Numbered from the stretch's first letter, positions 8,691 to 18,060 are shown. The stretch: 64,000 nucleotides of DNA from Alphaproteobacteria bacterium (GCA_016124255.1 WGOB01000006.1:31578-95577); one strand, 5' to 3'. Made by a program: numbers and translations. Notes: generated by a model from the letters alone, not told the origin.

Positions 8691-9691
8691 GCGAGCACCT
8701 CCCGGATCGCCGCTTCGATGCGGCGCGGATTGGGCATGTATTCATCCTCAAGCGCGGGCGCGAACGGCACCGGCGTATGCGGGCACGTCACTTTGCGGAT
8801 CGGCGCCTTCAGCGCCTTGAACGCCTTCTCCGCGACGATCGAGGCGATGTCGGCGGCGAGACCGCAACGCGGCGGGGATTCATCGACGATCACCAGACGC
8901 CCCGTCTTCTCAACGGATTCCAGCAGCGTCTCCTCATCGAACGGCGACGTCGTGCGCGGATCGATGACTTCGCAATCGATGCCGGCCTTGGCCAGCTCTT
9001 GCGCCACCGCCTGCGCGCGCGCCAGCATCAGCCCCATGCCGACGACGGTTACGTGCTTGCCTTGACGCACGACATTGGCTTCGCCGAACGGCACGCGATA
9101 GGCTTCATCCGGCACCTCGTCCTCGACATCGTAGAGCAGCTTGGATTCCATGTAGATCACGGGATCGTCGTCGCGGATCGCCTCGATCATCAGGCCCTTG
9201 GCGTCATAGGCGTTGGTGGGCATCACGACCTTAAGGCCGGGCACCATGGTGAAGAGCGGATGCAGCGTCTGCGAATGCTGCGCGCCGGCGCGGAAGCCCG
9301 CGCCGATCGTGGTGCGGATGACGAGCGGGGTCTTGGCCTTACCGCCGAACATGTAGCGGAACTTGGCGGCCTGATTGTAGATCTGATCAAAGCAGACGCC
9401 GACGAAATCGGCGAACATGATCTCTGCGATCGGCCTCAGGCCCGTCATCGCGGCGCCGCCGGCGGCGCCGATGATCGCGCTTTCCGTGATCGGGGTGTCG
9501 ATGACGCGCTCGGGGCCGAACTCATCGTAGAGCCCAGCGAGCACGCCGAAGATGTTGCCGACCTTGCCGACGCCGGCGGTGCCGCCCTGGCCGCCGGCGA
9601 CATCCTCCCCCAGTACGATCACGGAGGGATCGCGCCTCATCTCGCCGCGGATCGCCTCGTTGATCGCCTGCCTGTAGCTTTTCTTCGGCAT
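8687..9691 (-). CDS. 2-oxoacid/acetoin dehydrogenase E1 component, beta subunit
   Basis: A 334-residue transketolase-like beta subunit (PdhB/AcoB type). It has the characteristic N-terminal QAINEAIRGEMRRDPSVIVLGEDV, the TPITESAIIGAAGGAAMTG segment and the C-terminal transketolase domain with VEVIDPRTTSPFD-like sequence. With the alpha subunit it forms the thiamine-diphosphate-dependent decarboxylase of a multienzyme complex. The matching E2 is about 12 kb away at 21639 and no E3 is present. It is followed by a Rieske gene with a 4-bp overlap, which ties it to catabolism rather than central pyruvate metabolism. Confidence 0.92.
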   Translation of the reverse strand: MPKKSYRQAINEAIRGEMRRDPSVIVLGEDVAGGQGGTAGVGKVGNIFGVLAGLYDEFGPERVIDTPITESAIIGAAGGAAMTGLRPIAEIMFADFVGVCFDQIYNQAAKFRYMFGGKAKTPLVIRTTIGAGFRAGAQHSQTLHPLFTMVPGLKVVMPTNAYDAKGLMIEAIRDDDPVIYMESKLLYDVEDEVPDEAYRVPFGEANVVRQGKHVTVVGMGLMLARAQAVAQELAKAGIDCEVIDPRTTSPFDEETLLESVEKTGRLVIVDESPPRCGLAADIASIVAEKAFKALKAPIRKVTCPHTPVPFAPALEDEYMPNPRRIEAAIREVLA

Positions 9692-9772
9692 CTCGCGTTC
9701 CTTGTTTAGCGCACGTTCCCTGGCCGCGATGTTCCGGCTGGGCTCCGCATTTCAATCTCGGGACCCAGCACC

Positions 9773-10762
9773 CTAGTAGCGGACGTAGACGTCCTTCTCG
9801 AGCGCGCTGATGTCGGGCTGCGGCGCGGCCAGCGCGGCCTGGACGGCTTCCTCGATCTCTGCGGACACTTCGGAATCGATCCCGTCGAGTTCCGCCGCAT
9901 CGAGAAGGCGCACGTCGCGCACGCGCTTGCGGAAGTTCTCGATGCAATCGATTGCGCGCGCCGCCGCCAGTTCCTCGGCGCTGCGATAGGGCTGGGGATC
10001 GCCGATGAAGTGGCCCATGTGGCGCACGCAGCGCGTTTCGATGACGGACGGCTTGCAGGCGGTGCGTCCGCGCTCGAGGGCTGCGCGCATGGCCTCGACG
10101 ACGGCGAAGAAGTCCGAGCCGTCGACGCTTTCCGCCGCCAGCCCGAACGAGGCGGCGCGCTCTGCGATCGACTTGGCGCCGACGGCGTAGCTTGCGGCCG
10201 TGTGCTCGCCATAGCCGTTGTTCTCGAACACGAAGATGGCCGGCACGTTCAGAACCACGGCCATGTTCATGGCTTCGAAGCTGGTGCCCTGGTTGGACGC
10301 GCCGTCGCCGGAGAAGGCGACGGAAACGCGGCCGTTCTTCTTGGTCTTCGCCGTCAGCGCGGCGCCGACGGCGATCGGCGGCGAGCCGCCGACGATGGCG
10401 TTGGCGCCGAGCATGCCTTTGGAGAGATCGGCGATGTGCATGGAGCCGCCCTTGCCGTTGCAGAGGCCGCCCTGCTTGCCCATGATTTCCAGCATCATGC
10501 CTTTGACATCGCAGCCTTTGGCGATGCAGTGGCCGTGGCCGCGATGGGTGGAGCCGATATAGTCTTCGTCCGTCAGGTCGTGGCAGATGCCTACGCCGGA
10601 GGCCTCCTGGCCGATATAGACGTGGGCGAAGCCAGGAATGTTGCCGGCGGCGAATTCCTTCTCCACCCGCTCCTCGAACAGGCGGATCGTCTTCATGCGC
10701 CGATAGGCGCGGCGCAGTTCGTCCCGGCTCATCTGCAGCGTTTGGGCGCCGGCGTCGGCCAT
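9773..10762 (-). CDS. 2-oxoacid/acetoin dehydrogenase E1 component, alpha subunit
   Basis: A 329-residue ThDP-dependent dehydrogenase alpha subunit (PdhA/AcoA type). The ThDP-Mg motif runs from GDG at residues 152-154 to NN at 181-182, and the phosphorylation-loop-like STHRGHGHCIAKG is present at about 71-83. Two adjacent ATGs exist; the second (10762) has the better spacing to GAGGAG. An 80-bp gap without a gene separates it from the beta subunit. The alpha/beta split and lengths match acetoin dehydrogenase and small branched-chain complexes rather than the large E. coli E1. Confidence 0.92.
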   Translation of the reverse strand: MADAGAQTLQMSRDELRRAYRRMKTIRLFEERVEKEFAAGNIPGFAHVYIGQEASGVGICHDLTDEDYIGSTHRGHGHCIAKGCDVKGMMLEIMGKQGGLCNGKGGSMHIADLSKGMLGANAIVGGSPPIAVGAALTAKTKKNGRVSVAFSGDGASNQGTSFEAMNMAVVLNVPAIFVFENNGYGEHTAASYAVGAKSIAERAASFGLAAESVDGSDFFAVVEAMRAALERGRTACKPSVIETRCVRHMGHFIGDPQPYRSAEELAAARAIDCIENFRKRVRDVRLLDAAELDGIDSEVSAEIEEAVQAALAAPQPDISALEKDVYVRY

Positions 10763-10772
10763 CATCGTCTCC

Positions 10773-11543
10773 TCAGTCTGCGCCGCGGCCGCCGTCTACG
10801 GTCAGCTCCGCGCCGGTCATGTATGAACTTTCGTCCGACGCCAGGAACACGATGGCGTCGGCCATGTATTCGGGCAGGCCGATCATTCTGAGCGGCGTCT
10901 CGGCGGCGAACGCGTCGGACAATTCCTGGGCGTCGCCGAATTGCGAGGTGATCATCTCCGTCCAGATCACGCCCGGATGCAAGGAATTCACACGGATCTG
11001 CGGCGTCATCGCGGCGCCTTCCATGGCGGCGGACTTGGTCATGCCGGTGATCGCGCCTTTGGTGGCGCAATAGGCGACCGCGCCGGGATAACCTACCTGC
11101 CCCATCAGCGACGAAACGTTGACGATCGCGCCGCCGCGCCCGGTTTCGCCGATCGCGGCGAAGGCGTGCTTCACGCCCAGCCACGTGCCGTCGACATTGA
11201 CGCGATCGGCGGCGTTCCAATCGGCTTCGGTGGTCTCGGCCAGCGGCTTCACGAAGAAGGCGCCGGCATTGTTCACGACGATGTCGACGCCGCCGAATGC
11301 ACGCTTGGCCTCGCCCATGACGCGCGCCCAGTCCGCCGCGCTGGCGACGTCGTGCCGGACGAACACACACTGACCGCCGTCGCCGCGCACGAGCGCTTCG
11401 GTTTCCGCGCCCGCGGCCTGGTCGCGGCCGGTTGCGATCACCGCGGCGCCTTCGCGGGCGCACGCGCGCGCTGCGGCGCGGCCGATGCCGCGCGTCGCGC
11501 CGGTAATGACGGCCACGCGGCCCGAAAGCTTGCCCCCGCTCAT
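10773..11543 (-). CDS. SDR-family dehydrogenase
   Basis: A 256-residue classical SDR with TGATRGIG at about residues 15-22, NNAG, catalytic SSLMGQVGYPGAVAYCATKG and a C-terminal TGAELTVDGGRGAD. Residues after strand 2 (ATGRD) lean toward NADP. It overlaps the next SDR gene by 4 bp and precedes E1-alpha by 10 bp, so three enzymes are translationally linked. The substrate is probably a hydroxyl or diol made by one of the Rieske or P450 enzymes. Confidence 0.9.
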   Translation of the reverse strand: MSGGKLSGRVAVITGATRGIGRAAARACAREGAAVIATGRDQAAGAETEALVRGDGGQCVFVRHDVASAADWARVMGEAKRAFGGVDIVVNNAGAFFVKPLAETTEADWNAADRVNVDGTWLGVKHAFAAIGETGRGGAIVNVSSLMGQVGYPGAVAYCATKGAITGMTKSAAMEGAAMTPQIRVNSLHPGVIWTEMITSQFGDAQELSDAFAAETPLRMIGLPEYMADAIVFLASDESSYMTGAELTVDGGRGAD

Positions 11544-12274
11544 CGCGTGATCAGCCCGCCGTCCAGCACAAGCTCGGCGCCGGTCATGAACCGGGACCGG
11601 TCGGACGCAAGGAACACGACGGCGCGCGCGATCTCATCGGCTTCGCCGATGCGCCCCATCGGCACGAGGCTCTTCATGTAGGGCTCGGGAAATGCGGCAG
11701 TCATCTCGGTGCGCACGAAGCCGGGATGGATCGAGTTCACCCGAATTTTCTCGGGCCCAAGCTCAAGAGCAGCCGCCTTCGCCATCAGCCGCACGCCGCC
11801 TTTCGCGGCGGTGTAGTGGGCATAACCGGGCGCGCCGATCTTGCCCATGATCGAGGACATCAGGATCGCCGAGCCGCCTCGCGCGCCCGCGCGCATGGCG
11901 CGGACTGCAGCCTGCAGGCCGAAGAACACAGCCTTCAGATTGACGTCGAGAAGCGACCGGAACTCCGCGAGGCTCATCTCTGCGGTGGGCTTGCTGAACG
12001 ATACGCCGGCGTTGGCGACAAACACGTCGAGGCGCCCAAAGCGTTGCAGCGCTTCATCCGCGACGCGCGCCGAACTCGCGACGTCTGTCACGTCCTGCCG
12101 GATGAAGTGCGCCTGCCCGCCGCGTGCACGAATTCCGGCGGCGGCCTCTTCGCCGTCCGCGCTGCGCGCCGTCAGAACAACGCTTGCGCCCGCTGCGGCG
12201 AGCGCTTCTGCGGCCGCGCGCCCAATCCCGCGGCTCGCGCCCGTGACAAGGGCGACGCGATCGGCCAGGTCCAA
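11540..12274 (-). CDS. SDR-family dehydrogenase with probable TTG start
   Basis: A 244-residue classical SDR: TGASRGIG near residue 12, NAG (VANAGVSF), SSIMGKIGAPGYAHYTAAKG as catalytic block, TGAELVLDGGLITR at the end. The first ATG in frame (12331) would add 19 residues not seen in the family. A TTG at 12274 lies seven bases after GGGAG and begins LDLADRVALVTG, the usual SDR N terminus, so I prefer it. It is the first enzyme gene after the TonB receptor and probably shares its transcript. Confidence 0.88.
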   Translation of the reverse strand: MDLADRVALVTGASRGIGRAAAEALAAAGASVVLTARSADGEEAAAGIRARGGQAHFIRQDVTDVASSARVADEALQRFGRLDVFVANAGVSFSKPTAEMSLAEFRSLLDVNLKAVFFGLQAAVRAMRAGARGGSAILMSSIMGKIGAPGYAHYTAAKGGVRLMAKAAALELGPEKIRVNSIHPGFVRTEMTAAFPEPYMKSLVPMGRIGEADEIARAVVFLASDRSRFMTGAELVLDGGLITR

Positions 12275-12300
12275 CGGCCAACTCCCACCATGATATGACA

Positions 12301-12330
12301 AGGGCGGCGCACGCGCCGCCGCCCTTGCCA
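12301..12330 (-). terminator. GC-rich hairpin between TonB receptor and SDR gene
   Basis: An imperfect inverted repeat of AAGGGCGGCG and CGCCGCC...CCCTT lies directly downstream of the TonB receptor. The T-run nearby is on the plus-strand side, so for the minus-strand transcript the hairpin lacks a good T tract. It may attenuate rather than stop transcription into the operon. Confidence 0.35.
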
Positions 12331-12344
12331 ATGTTTTTTGCGCG

Positions 12345-14702
12345 TTAGAACCGCGCTTCCAGTTGCACCGACCAGGTCTCGGGATCGCCGTAACCCTGGA
12401 AGAACACAGTCGGCAGCGAGTGATTGCGATAGAGCGTGTCCTCGATATTCTGCCCGGACACGCTCAGCCGGTAGTTCGCCCATTCGTAGGCCACTGTCGC
12501 ATCGAGCAGCCCGTAGCCAGGCTCGATGTCCTGCGCGGTGCCGAAGCCGCCGAGCACGAAATCGTCGATGTAGGTGTAGCTCGCGCCGAGGTGCAGCACG
12601 CCTGGACCAATCTCACGCTCATATGACGCGCGGAACGCCAGATTGTACTCGGCGAGCCGTGTCAGGGGGCGTCCCGTGAAGTCAGCCGTGGAGCCCGGCG
12701 CGCCGGCCGTGCCCGCGGGCGAGGCGGCGCGGCGGCCGTCGATCTGGCCGTTGCTGATGTCGCCTTCCTGCACGCCGAAGACCGCCGACAGCGAAAGACC
12801 CTCGAACGCGTCGGAGAGCAACACCGGGCGGAAGGTGACCTCGCCTTCGATCCCTTCGATCTCGACCTTCGGCAGGTTCGAAATGTAGGTGTTGGTGCCG
12901 GGGCCGTAACCGGGCGTCACCACGACGTTGTTGATCTGGAAGTCTTCGATCTCGGTCTGGAAGTACGCGAGATTGATGATGACGTTGTTGTCGAGGAACG
13001 CATTCTTCGTGCCGATTTCCCAGGCCGTGACGCTCTCGGGCTGATAGCTCAGGAAGTTGTTGTCGGGGCACAGGATCTCGTTCGGTGTTGCGTCGCCGTC
13101 GCTCGGCACGCAATTGGTCTGGCCTTCGACCTGCTCCGACAGCGTGCCGCGGATGGAGAAGCCGCCGGACCGGAAGCCTTCGGAGCGCGACACGTAGAGC
13201 AGATTGTTCGGCGTGACCTGCCAGGATGCGGCGACGCGGGTGATCACATCATCCCAATCATCGGAATCGTTGATCTGCGGGATGATTACGCCCGGCGCGC
13301 CGACGAGCCCGTAGGAGGTGAAGAAGTCCTTGCCTTCGTCGATGGTGCGCACGCCGGCCGACAACGTGACCGCGTCGGTGACGCGCCAATCGAGGTTTCC
13401 GAACAGCGACCAGGAATCATTCTCTTCGCCGGACAGCTGAAGCACTGCGCCGTTGGTGGTCTGCTGCAGGCCGATCTCGTGGTCGTAGTAATAGGCGCCG
13501 AGCAGATAATCGAATTGCCCGATCGTGCCGTTGAGACGAAACTCCTGGGTGAGCTGCTCGTAGGTTTGATCACGAATTGTATGCAGCGTGGAGCCGGTGG
13601 AGGCGAGCAGCGGGTTGAAGAATTGCGGCGCGCATCCGGCCGAGCCGGCGCACGTGCCATCGAAATCCTGGAACACGATGTCCGTTGAATCCATGAACGC
13701 GGTTTGCGACACGAGTTCGCCGAAGGGCGTGTCGAAGGTCAGCACCAGGCTGTAGAGATCGACGTCGTATTCGTCGGCGTCGCCGAAATTATTGGCGATC
13801 TCGCGGGGGCCAAGCCCGGCCGGGCTGCCAGTGGCAGGATTATAAGTCGGACCGAAGACCGCGCTCGGATTGCCGCCGGAAAGAATGTTCGCCGTCAGAA
13901 CGTTGCCGAATTGCACAGGCGTGCCGCCGCCCTCCGCGCGGATCACGTCGACGCTGAAGAGCACGTTCATCCAATCGGTCGCGTCCCAATCGAACGCGCC
14001 AGTAAGGCCGGTGTATTGCCGTTCGCCGGCGCTGTCGCCGGTGAAGACGTTGTCGAAAAATCCGTCGCGCTCGCGGTAGGTGCCGCCAAGCTTCAGGCCG
14101 GCGTTTTCACCGACCGGGAGGTTCACGATGCCGCGCAGCAGGACTTCGTCTTCCGTCCCGTAGGAGGCCGAGCCGCGGAAGCCGTAATCGCGCGTCGGCA
14201 GCGAGCGCGAGACGTTGATGACGCCGGCGGTGGTGTTCTTGCCGAAGAAGATGCCCTGGGGCCCGCGGTTCACTTCCACCTGACGGATGTCGAACGCATC
14301 GATCAGCTGGCCGGTGCTGGTGCCGAGGAACACGCCGTCCACGATCACGCCGACGGAGGGGTTCTGCGTCTTCTCGATATCGGCGTAGCCGAGGCCGCGG
14401 ATGTAGATCGCACTGGCGCCGGGGCCGGCCGTGTTCATGCCGATGAACACGTTGGGCGCCTGGCCGGTGAGATCCTCCAGGGTGCGCGGCGCCAATTCCG
14501 CGATCTGGGCTTCGGTGATCGCCGTCACCGCGATGGGCACGTCCTGAAGTTCGGCTTCCCGCCTTGTGGACGTCACCACGATCGTTTCGGACTCGGACAC
14601 TTGAGCGGTTTGGGCGTAGGCCGGCGCGCTCGCCGCCCAGAACGCCCCCGCCGACAGCAGCATCGCCGCCGCTGACGCACCATCGCGCAGAATTCGCTTC
14701 AT
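12345..14702 (-). CDS. TonB-dependent outer membrane receptor (first)
   Basis: A 785-residue TonB-dependent receptor. A signal peptide (MKRILRDGASAAAMLLSAGAF...AYAQ) is followed by a TonB-box-like ETIVVTSTRR, a plug domain with DVPIAVTAI, LEDLTGQAPNVFIG and NRGPQGIFFGKNTTAGVIN, and a barrel ending in aromatic Phe (LEARF). The ATG at 14702 follows GGAGGGAGA and removes a spurious long upstream extension. The plug style is that of the large family used by sphingomonad-like bacteria for uptake of hydrophobic or plant-derived substrates. It heads the long minus-strand operon, so it is a good candidate importer of the cluster's substrate. Confidence 0.93.
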   Translation of the reverse strand: MKRILRDGASAAAMLLSAGAFWAASAPAYAQTAQVSESETIVVTSTRREAELQDVPIAVTAITEAQIAELAPRTLEDLTGQAPNVFIGMNTAGPGASAIYIRGLGYADIEKTQNPSVGVIVDGVFLGTSTGQLIDAFDIRQVEVNRGPQGIFFGKNTTAGVINVSRSLPTRDYGFRGSASYGTEDEVLLRGIVNLPVGENAGLKLGGTYRERDGFFDNVFTGDSAGERQYTGLTGAFDWDATDWMNVLFSVDVIRAEGGGTPVQFGNVLTANILSGGNPSAVFGPTYNPATGSPAGLGPREIANNFGDADEYDVDLYSLVLTFDTPFGELVSQTAFMDSTDIVFQDFDGTCAGSAGCAPQFFNPLLASTGSTLHTIRDQTYEQLTQEFRLNGTIGQFDYLLGAYYYDHEIGLQQTTNGAVLQLSGEENDSWSLFGNLDWRVTDAVTLSAGVRTIDEGKDFFTSYGLVGAPGVIIPQINDSDDWDDVITRVAASWQVTPNNLLYVSRSEGFRSGGFSIRGTLSEQVEGQTNCVPSDGDATPNEILCPDNNFLSYQPESVTAWEIGTKNAFLDNNVIINLAYFQTEIEDFQINNVVVTPGYGPGTNTYISNLPKVEIEGIEGEVTFRPVLLSDAFEGLSLSAVFGVQEGDISNGQIDGRRAASPAGTAGAPGSTADFTGRPLTRLAEYNLAFRASYEREIGPGVLHLGASYTYIDDFVLGGFGTAQDIEPGYGLLDATVAYEWANYRLSVSGQNIEDTLYRNHSLPTVFFQGYGDPETWSVQLEARF

Positions 14703-14790
14703 GGGTTCTCCCTCCCTCAACGGCCAGCGTCCTCCGGAATCCGGCGGCGCAATGCTCGCGTCATTGTGAAAGAGGATCGAAGATGCCGAA

Positions 14791-14812
14791 AAAAAGTCAA
14801 GCGTGCTTGTTC
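14791..14812. promoter_or_regulatory. operator-like element in the TonB/SDR divergent promoter
   Basis: An A-run, then GTCAAGC and GCTTG: the core CAAGC-GT-GCTTG (14798-14809) is a perfect inverted repeat. Aligned to the element at 29741 it matches about 14 of 22 positions. It lies 89 bp upstream of the TonB receptor and 110 bp upstream of the SDR at 14922. Confidence 0.4.
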
Positions 14813-14921
14813 CAGACAACCTGTTCTGTTTATTATCGCGACAAATTTGGCGCGCTCTCATTGGGCGCCACAAAAACAATAAAAAACAGCACTTTGTTTG
14901 CTGCAGGAGAGGAGTTGGGCG

Positions 14922-15698
14922 ATGCCCGGACGGCTTGAAGGGAAGGTCGCGCTCATCTCCGGCGGGGCGAGCGGCATCGGCGCGGCGGCCGCGAAGCGGT
15001 TCGTGGCGGAGGGCGCCAGGGTCGTCCTGGGCGACGTGCAGACTGAGAAAGCCGAGCGCCTGGCGGCCGAATTGGGCGCGTCTGCGCGCAGCGTGGCGCT
15101 CGACGTGCGCGACGAGCGCCAATGGGCCGATGCAGCAGCGGCGGCCCGCTCTGCGTTCGGGTCGCTGACGACCGTGGTCAATTCCGCCGGTATCAGCGTC
15201 CCCGCGACCATCGAGGACGCGACGCTCGATCATTTCCGGCAGACCATCGCGATCAATTTGGAGGGCACGTTCCTCGGGTGCAAAGCCGCGGTGGCGGCGC
15301 TCAAGGACGGCAAGGGCGGCGCGATCGTGAATGTGTGCTCCACGCTCGGCGTGAAGGCCGGCGCGGTCTTCACCGCCTACAGCGCCTCCAAGGGCGGCGT
15401 GCGGATGCTGAGCAAGGCGGTGGCGCTGCATTGTGCGGCGCAGGGCTATGACATTCGCGTCAACACGATCTTTCCCGGCGCCATCCACACCGAGATGGTC
15501 GAGGGCTACATCGCCGCCGGCGAAGCCCAGGGCGCGACGCGCGACCAGGTGATCGAAGGCTTCGCCGCCGCCCACGCGCTGAAGCGTCTCGGGCGCCCAC
15601 AGGAGGCCGCCGACGCCATCCTTTTCTACGCCAGCGATGAATCGAGCTTCTGCACGGGCGGCGAACTCGCCGTCGACGGCGGATTGCTCATCGCCTAG
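14922..15698 (+). CDS. SDR-family dehydrogenase
   Basis: A 258-residue classical SDR. MPGRLEGKVALISGGASGIG carries the cofactor motif and the catalytic block is CSTLGVKAGAVFTAYSASKG (Ser, Tyr, Lys). GDVQ after strand 2 has the Asp expected for NAD. The ATG at 14922 is preceded by GGAGAGGAG; the longer upstream start has no such site. It is divergent from the TonB receptor and is followed after 8 bp by a P450 gene, so it may oxidise the hydroxyl that the P450 installs. Confidence 0.9.
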   Translation: MPGRLEGKVALISGGASGIGAAAAKRFVAEGARVVLGDVQTEKAERLAAELGASARSVALDVRDERQWADAAAAARSAFGSLTTVVNSAGISVPATIEDATLDHFRQTIAINLEGTFLGCKAAVAALKDGKGGAIVNVCSTLGVKAGAVFTAYSASKGGVRMLSKAVALHCAAQGYDIRVNTIFPGAIHTEMVEGYIAAGEAQGATRDQVIEGFAAAHALKRLGRPQEAADAILFYASDESSFCTGGELAVDGGLLIA

Positions 15699-15706
15699 GA
15701 GAGCCC

Positions 15707-16981
15707 ATGGCCAGCACCGCGCCGCGCGCCGAACCCGCGCTGAAGGACATCCCCGCGTTCGCGCCCGACACGCTCGCGGACCCCTACGCTTATTACGCAC
15801 GGCTGCGCGCGGAGGCGCCGGTCTATCGCGATCCCAACACCGGGATCGTCTACGTCTCCACCTTCGAGCGCATCGTGGAGGTGAACAGCCAGCCGCGCAT
15901 CTTTTCCAACAAGTTCGGCGAGACGCTGCGCACCGGGGCCGGCATCGTCATCGATCCGGAAGAAGCGCGGATCATGAAAGAAGGCGTGCAGATCGTCGAC
16001 ACGATGTTGACCGCCGACCCGCCGGAGCAGACGCGCTATCGCAAGCTGGCGATGAAAGCCTTCACGATGAAGCGCGTGGAGGGCATGACGCCGTACATCG
16101 CGCAGGTGTGCAACGAACTGATCGACGGCTTCATCAGCAAGGGCGCGTGCGAGTTCAAGTCCGCGTTCGCGGCGCACGTGCCGATGATCGTGATCGCCGA
16201 CGCGCTGGGCGTGCCGCGCAGCGACATGGACACGTTCCGCACCTGGTCGGACGCATTCATCGATCAATTGGGCGGCATGGCGAGCCCAGAGCGCCGGCGC
16301 GAGTGCGCCCGCCTCATCGTAGAATTCCAGCGCTATTTCGTCGACAAGATCGAAGAGAAGCGCGCGCGCCCCACCGACGACGTCATCTCCGATCTGGTGC
16401 ACGCCGATCTGGCGGAGGAAGGTGATCACCGGAAGATGGAATATTCGGAGCTGCTCTCCATCCTGCAGCAGCTCTTGGTGGCCGGCAACGAGACGACGGC
16501 GCACACGCTGACAGCGGGACTGATGTATCTCATCGCCAATCCGGACGAGATGGCGAAGCTGAGGGCTGATCCCTCGCTCTATCCCAATCTCGTGGAAGAG
16601 ACGCTGCGGATGCTTTCTCCGACGAACAATATGTGGCGCGTGGTGAAAGCGGATCACCAGATCGGCGATGTGCCGGTGAAGCAGGGCGAACTGGTGCTCT
16701 TGCGCTACGGCTCCGCCAATCGCGACGACGCGAAGTTCGCGGAGGCTGACCGCTTCGACATCACGCGCGAGAACGCCAAGGAGCATCTCGCGTTCGGCGC
16801 GGGCGTGCATCATTGCCTGGGCGCCTATCTGGCGCGCAAAGAGATGCAGATCGCGTTCCCGATCGTGATCGAACGGCTGAGCAATCTACGCTTCGCGCGC
16901 GGGGCGGAGTCCTATCGCTTCATTCCCAACATCCTGATGCGCGGGCTGGCGGAGCTGCACATCGCGTTCGACCCGGCCTGA
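15707..16981 (+). CDS. cytochrome P450 (first of two)
   Basis: A 424-residue soluble bacterial class-I P450. The I-helix motif VAGNETTAHT is at about residues 258-267, the K-helix ExxR is E298-R301, and the haem loop FGAGVHHCLG places the axial cysteine at C370. No membrane anchor or fused reductase is present. It therefore needs a ferredoxin and ferredoxin reductase; the only ferredoxin in the window is at 39603. The next gene encodes an epoxide-hydrolase-like protein 4 bp downstream, which suggests that the P450 makes an epoxide. Confidence 0.93.
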   Translation: MASTAPRAEPALKDIPAFAPDTLADPYAYYARLRAEAPVYRDPNTGIVYVSTFERIVEVNSQPRIFSNKFGETLRTGAGIVIDPEEARIMKEGVQIVDTMLTADPPEQTRYRKLAMKAFTMKRVEGMTPYIAQVCNELIDGFISKGACEFKSAFAAHVPMIVIADALGVPRSDMDTFRTWSDAFIDQLGGMASPERRRECARLIVEFQRYFVDKIEEKRARPTDDVISDLVHADLAEEGDHRKMEYSELLSILQQLLVAGNETTAHTLTAGLMYLIANPDEMAKLRADPSLYPNLVEETLRMLSPTNNMWRVVKADHQIGDVPVKQGELVLLRYGSANRDDAKFAEADRFDITRENAKEHLAFGAGVHHCLGAYLARKEMQIAFPIVIERLSNLRFARGAESYRFIPNILMRGLAELHIAFDPA

Positions 16982-16985
16982 CGCC

Positions 16986-17357
16986 ATGAGTCGGAACGTC
17001 GATCTCGTGCTCGCCTTCATCGCCGCGTGGGAGCGTCGCGATCTCGACGCCATCCTCGCGGCGGTGACGGAAGACGTCGTCTATCACAACATCCCGATGC
17101 AGCCGGTGACCGGCCGCGACGCCATGCGCCAGGCGCTTGCGCCGTTCCTGACGCCCGCGACGGCTGTACGCTGGGCGGTGCGCGCGATCGCTGAAGCCGC
17201 CGACGGCGCAGTGCTTACCGAACGGCTCGACGAGTTCGAGTTCGGCCCCAAGCGCCTCGCGATCCCGGTGATGGGAATTTTCGAGTTGCGTGATGGGCTT
17301 ATCGCGCAGTGGCGGGACTATTTCGATCTCGCCGATTTCCAGCGGCAGATGGCGTAG
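16986..17357 (+). CDS. limonene-1,2-epoxide hydrolase-like protein (SnoaL/NTF2 fold)
   Basis: A 123-residue NTF2-like protein. It resembles limonene-1,2-epoxide hydrolases in its LTERLDEF segment (R80 and D82) and WRDYFDL segment (D111), which correspond to the Arg-Asp-Asp catalytic set of that family. The N-terminal FIAAWERRDLDAILA helix is normal for the fold. It directly follows a P450, a pairing that would epoxidise an alkene and open it to a diol. Other NTF2-like roles (isomerase, dehydratase) remain possible. Confidence 0.75.
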   Translation: MSRNVDLVLAFIAAWERRDLDAILAAVTEDVVYHNIPMQPVTGRDAMRQALAPFLTPATAVRWAVRAIAEAADGAVLTERLDEFEFGPKRLAIPVMGIFELRDGLIAQWRDYFDLADFQRQMA

Positions 17358-17397
17358 GTTTCCGCGCCGTGGGCTGCGCGTCGTCCGGGGAACGGTG

Positions 17398-18060
17398 TCA
17401 GCGCGCGATCCCCAGCGCCGCCGCCTCTTCCTCGATCAGCGCGGCGAACGCCGGCAGCGCGAGCGTGCGATCGACGAACGCTGCGAGTTTCGGCCAGCGC
17501 GCGGGGTCCACGCGTTCGCCGCCGTAGCCGAAATTCACGAAGTGTGTGGCGATGGCAATGTCGGCGAGCGAGAGCGCGTCGCCGACGAAATGGCCGCCCT
17601 CGCCCAACTGGCTCTCGAAATAGGAAAAGAAGCGCGGGGCGTGCTCGCGCAGGGTTTTCTGTGCGAGGTCTTCGTCCACTGGCTTGCCGATGCGCGGATT
17701 GAAGAAGCGCGCGCGGAAGACGCCCATGCCGATCCGATAGGCGAATTCGGTGTCGGCGTATTCCTCCAGCCATGCGCAGCGGCCCGCCAGCCAGGGATCG
17801 TCCGGGATAAGAAGCGGCGCGGGATGGGCGCGATCCAGATAAAGCGCAATCGCGGAGGAATCGGCGAGCGTGGCGTTCCGCTCGCAATCCTTGAGCACCG
17901 GGATGCGCTTGAGCGGGCTGATCGCCTTGAACCAGTCCGGCGGATCGAACACGTTCACGGGCTCGAAATCGTACGCCACGTTCTTCAACGCCAGGACGAC
18001 GCGCACTTTGCGCACGAACGGCGACGCCGCCGTGCCGTAGAGCACGTAGCGCGCGCTCAT
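17398..18060 (-). CDS. glutathione S-transferase family protein
   Basis: A 220-residue GST. The N-terminal thioredoxin-like domain starts YVLYGTAASPFVRKVRVVLA with a likely catalytic Ser in the SPFVRKV turn, and contains the cis-Pro KRIPVLKD and the glutathione-binding LADSSAIALYL. The C-terminal helical domain contains LSLADIAIATHF. The ATG at 18060 overlaps the ThuA stop by 4 bp. It could conjugate or isomerise an electrophilic intermediate such as an epoxide or maleyl-type product. Confidence 0.88.
   Translation of the reverse strand: MSARYVLYGTAASPFVRKVRVVLALKNVAYDFEPVNVFDPPDWFKAISPLKRIPVLKDCERNATLADSSAIALYLDRAHPAPLLIPDDPWLAGRCAWLEEYADTEFAYRIGMGVFRARFFNPRIGKPVDEDLAQKTLREHAPRFFSYFESQLGEGGHFVGDALSLADIAIATHFVNFGYGGERVDPARWPKLAAFVDRTLALPAFAALIEEEAAALGIAR

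Noticed and set aside
14703..15800. N-terminal extension of the TonB receptor frame through the SDR gene
   Set aside because: The receptor has a clear ribosome site and signal peptide at 14702; the extension is antisense to a real SDR.
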